Shown here piece after piece: positions 15,341-22,258 of a stretch of DNA of 64,000 bases. Where the stretch lies: NCBI GenBank assembly GCA_040752025.1, contig JBFMFR010000002.1:62001-126000 (forward strand). The letters are read 5' to 3'. Numbering within the stretch: the stretch's first letter is position 1; every line of letters starts with the position of its first letter. This DNA is from JBFMFR01 sp040752025 (GTDB lineage: Bacteria > Chloroflexota > Anaerolineae > Anaerolineales > UBA4823). Under the pieces are notes generated by a model. That model searched no databases and was not told the origin of the DNA. It saw only the letters and a program-made list of their open reading frames with translations. A program made the position numbers and the translations under genes.

Positions 15341-16238
15341 ATCCAGTTTCTTCCCAATGCAGCAGGGCCGGCCGGTTGGGGTCGTGGCGGGCGTGGTTGG
15401 CGCGGGCGCGCTCGAAGCTGCTGGTGGCGTAGCAGTACGGGCAGCCGAACAGGCAGGTGTCGTACACGCCGATGTCTTTGCTGATCACGCAGCCGCAGGC
15501 CTTGCGCTGGCCGGGATCCTTGGTGTGCGATACCTCCAGGCCGAAGACTTCCTGGATGTACTCGTCATCCACGCACTTGCCCGGCTGGATGCCGTATTGC
15601 TCCAGGGGCAGTTCGGAGGCGCAACTGGTGATTTGCATGCCGTTAGCCCGCGCCGCCGAAGCCAGGCCGCCCAGCAGACCGCCGAACCAGTCGTCCTGGG
15701 GACTATAGGGCAGCAGCGCCGCGCCCTGGTCCGCCAGGGCCTGCATGCGTTTCTTGATCTTGTCGTAGGGGGTCAGCAGGCTGATCACCGAGCGCCGCGT
15801 GGCGCCGCGCAGCGCCCGGGCCAGGCGCTGGTAAGTCTCCAGGTGGAAATCCGGTGGGGTGATTTCAGTGAAGACCAGCGGGTCGTAGCGCCAGATCACG
15901 CGTTCGGGGCCGATGCGCTCCGCCAGCTCATGGAAAGCTTGCAGCCGGGTCTTGAGCGGGGAGCGCATCTCGAGCGGGCGCGGGTAGTTGAGCAGCGTGT
16001 ATTGGAAGTAATAGCGGTAGCCGCGCGCTTCCAGGCCGGCCAGGTGCGGGAAGAGCGGGCGCGGGTCGCGCGTCCAGAAGACGATCACGTCCACATCCTC
16101 GGGCGCCAGCGAGACGCGCAGGACTTGCCGGGGGTTGAAGGGGTGGGGTACTTCGCAGGCACCGGCCTGAATGCGCTTGATGAACCACTCGGCGTAGAAG
16201 GCAGGGATATCGGTGCGGCGGCTGGCGCTGATGATCAT
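15339..16238 (-). CDS. DUF1848 family protein
   Basis: 299 residues starting MIISASRRTDIPAFYAEWF, the usual N-terminus of DUF1848. Conserved blocks include VSLAPEDVDVIVFWTRDP and WRYDPLVF, and the C-terminus holds a Cys cluster (ACGCVISKDIG, DTCLFGCPYCYA) that could bind a metal centre, resembling a radical-SAM-type CxxCxxC but near the C-terminus. Function is unknown. ATG 16238 was chosen from family length; ATG 16250 is an alternative, and neither has a clear ribosome site. It is transcribed divergently from the GntR gene, the two sharing a 149-bp intergenic region. Confidence 0.82.
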   Translation of the reverse strand: MIISASRRTDIPAFYAEWFIKRIQAGACEVPHPFNPRQVLRVSLAPEDVDVIVFWTRDPRPLFPHLAGLEARGYRYYFQYTLLNYPRPLEMRSPLKTRLQAFHELAERIGPERVIWRYDPLVFTEITPPDFHLETYQRLARALRGATRRSVISLLTPYDKIKKRMQALADQGAALLPYSPQDDWFGGLLGGLASAARANGMQITSCASELPLEQYGIQPGKCVDDEYIQEVFGLEVSHTKDPGQRKACGCVISKDIGVYDTCLFGCPYCYATSSFERARANHARHDPNRPALLHWEETG

Positions 16239-16262
16239 GCCCGCAATCATACCGCAAAACCC

Positions 16263-16290
16263 TTGACAAAAGGGTAAATCTGTGTACAAT
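16263..16290 (+). promoter_or_regulatory. Strong sigma-70 promoter for the GntR-slipin operon
   Basis: TTGACA (16263-16268), 16-bp spacer, TACAAT (16285-16290), about 97 bp upstream of the GntR start. Confidence 0.75.
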
Positions 16291-16300
16291 TATGACAATG

Positions 16301-16340
16301 ATACAATGATACAATTATACAATTATACAAAGATACAATG
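16301..16340 (+). repeat. 8-bp tandem repeat in the GntR leader
   Basis: Five units of ATACAATK (two units end in slightly different bases) at exact 8-bp period immediately downstream of the promoter -10. It could be a multi-site operator for the regulator, or a slippage-prone tract that alters expression. Confidence 0.85.
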
Positions 16341-16387
16341 TAAGCATGACAACATCCGGAGTTTCTATGAAATGAGAGCAGACGAAT

Positions 16388-16789
16388 ATGCATATCCAAC
16401 TTGATTTTCGTTCCGGACATCCGATTTATATGCAAATTGTGGAGCAGATTCGACAGATGATCGCCAACGAAGAACTGAAACAAGGCGACCAGTTGCCTAC
16501 TGTGCGCCAACTGGCTACGGACCTGAGGGTCAATTTCAACACCGTCGCCCGGGCTTACCGCCTGCTGGACGAAGCCGGGCTGATTTCCACCCAACACGGG
16601 CGCGGCACCTATATCTGGGAGTCGCCTTCCGAGGAGGCCGTGCACAAGCTGCGCTTTCAAGGGCTGCAAGACCTGGTGGAGCGCTTCATCAACGAAGCCC
16701 AGCGCCTGGGCTACGATCCGGACGAGGTGATTGCAGCCTTCGAGCGCCAGGCGGCTGTTTGGAAAGCAGAGCAAGAAGCAACAGATTGA
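16388..16789 (+). CDS. GntR-family regulator, YtrA subfamily
   Basis: 133 residues. The N-terminal winged helix (about 1-78; HPIYMQIVEQIRQMIANEEL, GDQLPTVRQLATDLRVNFNT, GRGTYIW) is followed by a short helical tail with no large effector domain, as in the YtrA subfamily, which normally represses adjacent membrane-transport or stress operons. Here the downstream genes encode a slipin and a DUF4177 protein. No strong ribosome site is seen (GAGAG a few bases upstream). The tandem repeats ahead of it are plausible operator sites. Confidence 0.9.
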   Translation: MHIQLDFRSGHPIYMQIVEQIRQMIANEELKQGDQLPTVRQLATDLRVNFNTVARAYRLLDEAGLISTQHGRGTYIWESPSEEAVHKLRFQGLQDLVERFINEAQRLGYDPDEVIAAFERQAAVWKAEQEATD

Positions 16790-16852
16790 TCTGGAAGACA
16801 CAGCCTGATCGAAAATCTGGAATGATTCTGATCGTAAAGTACGGAGGAAAAC

Positions 16853-17794
16853 ATGAAGAAAACTTCGCAAGAACAATTTTTAGCGGGTAAGCCAGACAGC
16901 GTGCGCGTCAGCGCCATCGCGGTGCTGTTATTCAACCTGCTGCTGGCGGCGGCTATCGCTGCCGGAGTAATCCTGTCTGGCCTGGGGGTAGGGGAGGGCT
17001 GGATCGCAGCAACCGTCGTCGCTATCTTGCTGGTGGCGTTCTACCTGTTGTTCGCTCTCAAAGTCGCCAGCCAGTGGGAGAAAGCCATCGTGCTGCGCCT
17101 GGGCAAGTACCGCGGCCTGCGCGGGCCGGGCTTTTTCAGCATCATCCCGGTGGTGGACAGCACGCCGGTGTGGATCGACCACCGCGTGATGGTGACGCCC
17201 TTCAACGCCGAGAAGACTCTCACCAAGGACACCGTGCCGGTGGATGTGGACGCAGTCTTGTTCTGGATGGTGTGGGATGCCGAGAAGGCCGCCCTGGAGG
17301 TGGAGAACTACCAGGCGGCGATTGCCTGGGCTGCCCAGACGGCGCTGCGCGAAATCATCGGGCAGATGAGCCTGGCGGACATCCTGGTGGGGCGGGCCAA
17401 GATGGACGCCGACCTGCAAAAGATCATCGATGAGCGCACCACACCCTGGGGCGTGTCGGTGCAGTCGGTGGAAATCCGCGACGTGGTCATCCCGCAGGAC
17501 CTGGAGGATGCCATGAGCCGCCAGGCGCAGGCCGAGCGCGAGCGCCAGGCACGCGTCATCCTGGGCGAATCAGAGGAACAGATCGCCCACTCGTTTGCAG
17601 AAGCCTCACGCGCTTACATCAACAACCCCACTGCCCTGCACCTGCGAGCGATGAACATGCTCTTCGAGGGTCTGAAGGAGAAGGGCGCCCTGGTGATCGT
17701 GCCGAGCAGCGCTGTGGACACGATGAACCTGGGCGGGTTAGCTGGCATGATCTCGCTATCGCAGAATGTCGCCCCGGTCGAGCGAGAGGAATAG
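16853..17794 (+). CDS. SPFH/slipin (stomatin-prohibitin family) membrane protein
   Basis: 313 residues. Two N-terminal hydrophobic segments (about 20-43 and 48-69) anchor the protein; the SPFH/Band 7 domain follows (QWEKAIVLRLGKYRGLRGPG, a very typical slipin motif), then TVPVDVDAVLFW, an ALREIIGQMSL stretch and a coiled-coil region with QAQAERERQARVI. Slipins form membrane microdomain scaffolds and are often paired with an NfeD protease partner, which is absent here. GGAGG precedes ATG 16853. It lies 63 bp behind the GntR gene, almost certainly its regulatory target. Confidence 0.9.
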   Translation: MKKTSQEQFLAGKPDSVRVSAIAVLLFNLLLAAAIAAGVILSGLGVGEGWIAATVVAILLVAFYLLFALKVASQWEKAIVLRLGKYRGLRGPGFFSIIPVVDSTPVWIDHRVMVTPFNAEKTLTKDTVPVDVDAVLFWMVWDAEKAALEVENYQAAIAWAAQTALREIIGQMSLADILVGRAKMDADLQKIIDERTTPWGVSVQSVEIRDVVIPQDLEDAMSRQAQAERERQARVILGESEEQIAHSFAEASRAYINNPTALHLRAMNMLFEGLKEKGALVIVPSSAVDTMNLGGLAGMISLSQNVAPVEREE

Positions 17795-17797
17795 GCT

Positions 17798-18019
17798 ATG
17801 ACAGACATTGTGCGTTGGGAATATCGCGTTGCCACTTGCGGTTCGGCGTTGAGCGGCGCTAAGGATGAGGAGTTGGAAGTGCTGCTGGATGCCTGGGGCG
17901 AAGAAGGCTGGGAAGTGATCAGCGTGCACAACCCCACCAACAGTAACAAGGTGCGCATCGTGGCCAAGCGCCGGCTGGATTCCACCACGCGCCGCCAGCG
18001 CACCTGGCCGACTTACTAA
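17798..18019 (+). CDS. Small DUF4177-like protein
   Basis: 73 residues with the DUF4177 pattern: WEYRVATCG at the start, LEVLLDAWGEEGWEVISV in the middle and IVAKRR near the end. The fold is small and its role unknown. It starts 3 bp after the slipin stop, so it is translated from the same mRNA. Confidence 0.8.
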   Translation: MTDIVRWEYRVATCGSALSGAKDEELEVLLDAWGEEGWEVISVHNPTNSNKVRIVAKRRLDSTTRRQRTWPTY

Positions 18020-18045
18020 GCGCCTGCATGAACGGATCTATATCG

Positions 18046-18079
18046 AGTTCGAGGCAGGGTTGCCGCCCTGCCTCGAACT
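18046..18079. repeat. Perfect 14-bp inverted repeat after the slipin operon
   Basis: AGTTCGAGGCAGGG / CCCTGCCTCGAACT with a 6-base loop and no T-run. It may act as a 3' stabiliser or weak terminator, or be a dispersed palindrome. Confidence 0.8.
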
Positions 18080-18097
18080 ATGTAGCGAGATAAGAAA

Positions 18098-19009
18098 ATG
18101 AACATTCAACGAAAATCGATCATCTGGTTCTTGACCCTGGCTTTTGGCCTGGCGTGGATATTGTTTTTGCTGCCCCTGGCCTTCGGTTCGCCGGGTTCGC
18201 CGGTGCGCCAGGCCGCTGCGCTGGTGTGCTGGTCGGCGGCGATGTGGGCGCCCGGGTTGGCGGCCATCCTGGTGACCCGCTTTGTGGAGCGGGAAAGCCT
18301 GGGCAGGCTGAACTTCACCCACCTGGGCGATAAGCGCGCCTACCTGTGGGCCTGGCTGCTGCCGCCAGTCCTGGCGCTGCTGGCGGGCGTCGTGACCTGG
18401 ACCCTGGGCCTGGGGACTCTGGACTTGACTTTTACAGCGATGCGCGCACAGATCACCTCGGCTTCGGGCACGAGCAGTCTGCCGTTTCCGGTGCAGGTGC
18501 TGGTGGCTATCAACCTTTCGGCGGCGATCACCATCGCCCCTCTGATCAATACCCTCTTCGCCTTTGGAGAAGAGTTGGGCTGGCGCGGCTACTTGCTGCC
18601 CAGGCTGCTGCCGCTCGGGCAGGGGCGCGCCCTGCTGTTGAGCGGAGTCATCTGGGGTGTGTGGCACGCCCCGGCGATTTTACAGGGGCATAACTATCCG
18701 GGGCATCCCTACCTGGGGGTGCTGCTGATGGTGGGCTTTTGCGTCTTGTTGGGAGTGATCCTGGGCTGGTTGTACTTACGCACAGGCAGCCCGTGGGCTC
18801 CGGCCCTGGGACACGGGGCAGTGAACGCCGTCGCCAGCCTGCCGCTGGTGTTCATCACCGGCGTTGACATCACCTATGGCGGCACGCTGGCCAGCCTGGC
18901 GGGCTGGCTGCCGATGGCGCTGTTCATCGGCTGGCTGGTCTGGAGCCGCCGTCTGCCGGTGAGTACAGCAGGTGTGCAGCCGGCCGAGATACTATTCCCG
19001 GAAGCCTGA
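18098..19009 (+). CDS. CPBP-family intramembrane metalloprotease
   Basis: 303 residues, about eight membrane segments. The Abi/CPBP motifs are complete: E158-E159-x3-R163 in FGEELGWRGYLLPRL, then VIWGVWHAP with the second metal His, and GHGAVNAV with the third. Related to eukaryotic Rce1 CAAX proteases; bacterial members process or shield membrane peptides. No bacteriocin gene is adjacent. It ends 2 bp before a parS-like site. Confidence 0.9.
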   Translation: MNIQRKSIIWFLTLAFGLAWILFLLPLAFGSPGSPVRQAAALVCWSAAMWAPGLAAILVTRFVERESLGRLNFTHLGDKRAYLWAWLLPPVLALLAGVVTWTLGLGTLDLTFTAMRAQITSASGTSSLPFPVQVLVAINLSAAITIAPLINTLFAFGEELGWRGYLLPRLLPLGQGRALLLSGVIWGVWHAPAILQGHNYPGHPYLGVLLMVGFCVLLGVILGWLYLRTGSPWAPALGHGAVNAVASLPLVFITGVDITYGGTLASLAGWLPMALFIGWLVWSRRLPVSTAGVQPAEILFPEA

Positions 19010-19011
19010 AT

Positions 19012-19027
19012 TGTTTCACGTGCAACA
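19012..19027. promoter_or_regulatory. parS-like ParB-binding site 1
   Basis: TGTTTCACGTGCAACA matches the bacterial parS consensus TGTTTCACGTGAAACA at 15 of 16 positions. Located directly after the CPBP stop codon. Confidence 0.7.
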
Positions 19028-19040
19028 TCGCCGAATCATG

Positions 19041-19068
19041 CGAGCGCTGGCAAAACCACCAGCGCTCG
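19041..19068. terminator. Bidirectional hairpin between the parS-like sites
   Basis: CGAGCGCTGG / CCAGCGCTCG with an 8-base A-rich loop, between convergent genes. The T-run is short, so termination is probable rather than certain. Confidence 0.7.
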
Positions 19069-19071
19069 TTA

Positions 19072-19087
19072 TGTTTCACGTGCAACG
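19072..19087. promoter_or_regulatory. parS-like ParB-binding site 2
   Basis: TGTTTCACGTGCAACG, 14 of 16 to the parS consensus, exactly 60 bp from site 1 and in the same orientation, with the hairpin in between. Confidence 0.65.
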
Positions 19088-19109
19088 TGGCTGTAAACGC
19101 TGCGCTTTT

Positions 19110-20120
19110 TCAGGCATACTCGGCGCCGTTCTGGCGCGCCCAATCCTCCAGGGTTTCTTCAACTTGATCCAGGTAGGCGTCCAGGGCGTCTAGACGGTCT
19201 GAGGAGGCCACATCCAGTAAACCCAGAAATTCGAAAGCTCGCTGCCAGGCCTGCCACTCCGCCGAGTCCAAGGGAAGCTGCAGGATCGCCAGGGTCCAGG
19301 TGCGCAGCAGCGGCCATAACACCGCCTGGGGCGCGGGCCCGACGAGTATGGCTTCGAAGGCGCGCTGGTAATAGAGCCGGCGGCTGGGATGCAGGCGGGC
19401 GGGTGCTTTTTCAGCCGGGATGGCGCAGTAGGCTGCGCGCCACCCCGGCAGCCAGGCGCTGAGCGAGTCGGGCTCCAGGTAAGCCGCCCCCAATAAACCC
19501 AGCAGCCCGGCGTACAGCCCGGGCCGGTCGACGGCGGCAGCGCGCTCCGGGAATCCCAGCAGCAGCCTGCGCTCGGTCAGCGGCGGGCCGTTCAGGCTGG
19601 CGATAGCGTTGGCGGCTTGCCCAACGGCGCGCAGGTAGCCGAATACGCTCTGCGGTCCGGGCGCTGGCGGTTCGGTCTGGTAGCAGAGCCAGATGCGGCG
19701 CGCCTGGTCCGCTTGTTGGCGGGAGCGCTGCAAAACGTAATCAGAGCGGTCGAACTGGCCGCGCACGCTGGCCTGGGTGAAATCCAGGAAGTGCTGCGGG
19801 TCGTAAAGCATTTTGCAGGTAGACAGTGTCGGCCCGACCCAGGGGTGAGGGCGCAACTGCCGCGCCTGGCGGTAGAGCTTTTGGCCGTGATGGGCGATAT
19901 CCAGGTGGACTTCGTCCGTCAAGGAAACGATCTCGCGCTCCTGGGATGGCGTGTCGATGTGGATCAGCACCAGGTCGATGTCGGCTGCGCCGCCCAGCAG
20001 GTAATCCTCGCCCAGCAGAGAGCCGCACAGGTAAGCGGCTACCAGGTTTCGCTCGGCGCGGGCGCGCCTGTCTACGGTATCCTGGGCGATTCTCAGTAAA
20101 GTGTCCTGGGTGATGCGCAT
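19110..20120 (-). CDS. Nucleotidyltransferase-domain protein of unknown function
   Basis: 336 residues. An N-terminal pol-beta-type nucleotidyltransferase motif is visible: CGS (32-34) with D47-I-D49 in AADIDLVLIH and a likely third acidic residue in EVHLDIAHH. The rest is helical with no domain I can name (GYLRAVGQAANAIASL, then a Trp/Leu-rich C-terminal half). The substrate is not predictable. ATG 20120 has an AGGAGG site at good spacing. It follows the deoxynucleoside kinase by 38 bp on the same strand; the two form an operon. Confidence 0.72.
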   Translation of the reverse strand: MRITQDTLLRIAQDTVDRRARAERNLVAAYLCGSLLGEDYLLGGAADIDLVLIHIDTPSQEREIVSLTDEVHLDIAHHGQKLYRQARQLRPHPWVGPTLSTCKMLYDPQHFLDFTQASVRGQFDRSDYVLQRSRQQADQARRIWLCYQTEPPAPGPQSVFGYLRAVGQAANAIASLNGPPLTERRLLLGFPERAAAVDRPGLYAGLLGLLGAAYLEPDSLSAWLPGWRAAYCAIPAEKAPARLHPSRRLYYQRAFEAILVGPAPQAVLWPLLRTWTLAILQLPLDSAEWQAWQRAFEFLGLLDVASSDRLDALDAYLDQVEETLEDWARQNGAEYA

Positions 20121-20158
20121 GGTTTTTCCTCCTGGTGAGGCGCCGGTCGCTAAGCCAA

Positions 20159-20797
20159 TTAATCCAGTGGCAGCTCTGCCTGGAAAGGCGGCAGCCGCAG
20201 CGCCTGGCGAATGCGGTTCTCGACCCATTTGAGATGCTCCGGGTCGCGGACGTAGTCCAGTTCATCGGTTTCGATGGCGAGCACCGGCGAGCGGCGCGAC
20301 TGGTGATCGTTGAAGAAGTCCTCGTAAGCGCCATTGAGTTCAGCGATGTAAGCGCGCTCCATGTTACGCTCGTAGGGACGGTCGCGCATGGCAATGCGCT
20401 GCATCAAAACGTTCGTGCTGGCGCGCAGGTAGACGATCAGGTTGGGGACAACGATTTTTTCTGCCAGGGCTTCGTGGACGCGGTAGTACATCTCCAACTC
20501 ATCGCCCTTGAGATTGATGCGCGCGAATAATGCATCTTTTTCAAAGGTGTAATCGGCCACCAGGCTGTCCTCCTGCTCAAGCAGTTCGGCCACGGTGCGC
20601 CGCTGCTGGTGGTAGCGGCTGAGCAGGAAGAAAATTTGCGTCTGGAAGGCGTAGCGCTCGCGGTCGGCGTAGAAATCGGAGAGGAAAGGATTCTCTTCGA
20701 AGACTTCCAGCAGCAGCCTGGCGCGGAAGGCCGGCTGCAGCAAACGGGCGAGGGTGGTTTTCCCTACCCCGATGACTCCTTCAATGGCAATGTACAT
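20159..20797 (-). CDS. Deoxynucleoside kinase (dAK/dGK family)
   Basis: 212 residues, full length. Walker A GVIGVGKTT (7-15), then FEENPFLSDFY, ERYAFQTQIFFLLSRY and the family LID/ERS region MRDRPYERNMERAYIAEL. These match Bacillus-type deoxyadenosine and deoxyguanosine kinases that salvage purine deoxynucleosides with ATP. ATG 20797 was chosen because the fold begins at once (MYIAIEGVIG); no ribosome site is evident, so leaderless or weak initiation is possible. Confidence 0.92.
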   Translation of the reverse strand: MYIAIEGVIGVGKTTLARLLQPAFRARLLLEVFEENPFLSDFYADRERYAFQTQIFFLLSRYHQQRRTVAELLEQEDSLVADYTFEKDALFARINLKGDELEMYYRVHEALAEKIVVPNLIVYLRASTNVLMQRIAMRDRPYERNMERAYIAELNGAYEDFFNDHQSRRSPVLAIETDELDYVRDPEHLKWVENRIRQALRLPPFQAELPLD

Positions 20798-20979
20798 AGG
20801 CGTGAATCTCAGGTATCCAAGAGTATAGAGCGCAATATATTTTGAAATTCTTTTATTTATTGCAATATATATTATGCGCGCAACCGGTGGAGCGGCGCTC
20901 CCTGCCCTGTTGGGGATTGCACGCGTTGCTTTGCTAAGGATACCAGCGATTGGCGCAGAATGCAACCTGTCGCAGGCAC

Positions 20980-21007
20980 TTGACAAGATTAGAACTCAGG
21001 TTAAACT
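20980..21007 (+). promoter_or_regulatory. ssb promoter
   Basis: TTGACA (20980-20985), 16-bp spacer, TAAACT (21002-21007), about 50 bp ahead of ssb. The same TAAACT -10 is found ahead of the 25787 gene and nuoA. Upstream, GCAATATAT occurs twice at a 30-bp interval (20832 and 20862) in an AT-rich tract. Confidence 0.75.
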
Positions 21008-21056
21008 GTATATATCAATCCTGGTTCAACTGTTTTGTGTACCCAAGGAGAAACAA

Positions 21057-21443
21057 ATGCCATCTCTAAATCGTGTACAACTGATCGGCTATCTGGGAAG
21101 GGATCCTGAAACGCGTTTCACGCCCACAGGGAAGAAGGTCACCCAGTTTAGCGTCGCGGTCTCGCGCCGGTGGCGGGGAGCTGAGGGCGAGAGCAAAGAG
21201 AGAACCGACTGGTTCAACGTAGAGGCCTGGGGAAAGCTTGGAGAGACTTGCCAGGAATACTTGCATAAGGGGAGTCTGACCTATATTGAGGGGCGTTTAC
21301 AGACGGACCAGTATGAGCAGGAAGGGGAAAAGCGCTACTTCACTAAAGTTGTAGCTTCACATATGCAAATGTTGGATCGAAAGTCTGGTGAAGAAGAGGT
21401 TTTGCCCCCGCCGGTCGAGGATGAAGAGTTCCCTTTTGAGTAA
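21057..21443 (+). CDS. ssb: Single-stranded DNA-binding protein
   Basis: 128 residues. The OB fold shows family motifs: LNRVQLIGYLGRDPETRFTP at the N-terminus, FSVAVSRRW, DWFNVEAWGKLGE and GSLTYIEGRLQTDQYE. The tail is short and acidic and ends EDEEFPFE, similar to the DDDxPF tip that recruits replication partners but with an extra terminal E. Shorter than E. coli Ssb (178 aa), lacking a long Gly-rich linker. AAGGAG precedes ATG 21057. The gene is monocistronic, with its own promoter and terminator. Confidence 0.95.
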   Translation: MPSLNRVQLIGYLGRDPETRFTPTGKKVTQFSVAVSRRWRGAEGESKERTDWFNVEAWGKLGETCQEYLHKGSLTYIEGRLQTDQYEQEGEKRYFTKVVASHMQMLDRKSGEEEVLPPPVEDEEFPFE

Positions 21444-21503
21444 ACGCCTGTCCGGGCCAGAGCGGTCTGGACAGGCGCAAGCAACCTGATCCCGGAAAAC
21501 GAT

Positions 21504-21557
21504 ACCCGGCGCAAGCGCTGCCCGCCAGGGCGATGCGGCTTGCGCCGGGTGTTTTTT
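21504..21557 (+). terminator. ssb terminator
   Basis: 13-bp arms ACCCGGCGCAAGC (21504-21516) and GCTTGCGCCGGGT (21538-21550), inner GCCC/GGGC stem, then six T. A second inverted repeat (CGCCTGTCC / GGACAGGCG) lies just upstream at about 21445-21478. Confidence 0.88.
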
Positions 21558-21559
21558 CA

Positions 21560-22237
21560 TCAGGATTGACCCGTCGGGCCAGTCGCCAGCGCTTGCATGG
21601 CTTGCAGCAAGGTCTGGATGGCCAGCTTGCCGGATTGGTAGCGGTGCGGTGTGCGGCTGAGCGGGCTGATGGAAACCGCCGCGTCTGCCAGCACTTCTGC
21701 CCGGCTGCCGCCGCGTTGTTTGGCCTGCAGGTAGGCTATGCCGAACTCGAAAAGCGTGCCCATATCCAGCGGGCGGCTGGAGGCGGGCTGCCCATTCTGC
21801 GCCTGCCCCCAGTTCGCCAGGCCGGAGACCAGCGCTTTGAGCAAGTCGCTCTTGCGCAGTTCTGGGGCAGGTTCCTGGGAGGCCTCGCGGCTGGCCTCGG
21901 ACAGGGCGCCCTGCACAAAAGTCACCAGGTCTGGCAGGCTGATCTCGCGTTCCTGAAACTGCTGTGCGAACTGCTCCAGCCCGCGGGCGTAGAGCTGCGC
22001 GGAGCCATTCTGCCTGGCCTGTTCGAGCAGGCAGCCAGCGTGTCGCATGGCTTCAGCCAGGCTGGCTTGGCGCTTTTCCTGGGCGGCGCGCACGGCCAGG
22101 TCGAAGATTTCCACCATGTGGTCGCCGTGGTTCCCGTTGTACGGGTCCGCCTGGTTGAAATCCTGCTGGCGCTGGCGCAGAACCTTTCCGACTGCCTGGA
22201 AGAGCGGAGCCAGCTCGATGGGTGAATTCGCTTCCAT
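21560..22237 (-). CDS. Conserved protein with weak DAK2/DhaL-like features
   Basis: 225 residues, mostly helical, no signal peptide. The stretch NQADPYNGNHGDHMVEIFDL, with NGSAQLYARGL further on, is reminiscent of the Asn/His/Asp phosphate-binding residues of DhaL/DAK2 domains, but the match is weak and I do not assign an activity. It is the second gene of an operon with oligoendopeptidase F (21-bp gap). Its 3' end nearly touches the convergent ssb terminator. Confidence 0.6.
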   Translation of the reverse strand: MEANSPIELAPLFQAVGKVLRQRQQDFNQADPYNGNHGDHMVEIFDLAVRAAQEKRQASLAEAMRHAGCLLEQARQNGSAQLYARGLEQFAQQFQEREISLPDLVTFVQGALSEASREASQEPAPELRKSDLLKALVSGLANWGQAQNGQPASSRPLDMGTLFEFGIAYLQAKQRGGSRAEVLADAAVSISPLSRTPHRYQSGKLAIQTLLQAMQALATGPTGQS

Positions 22238-22258
22238 GAATGTGCCTGCTGCCGGGGG

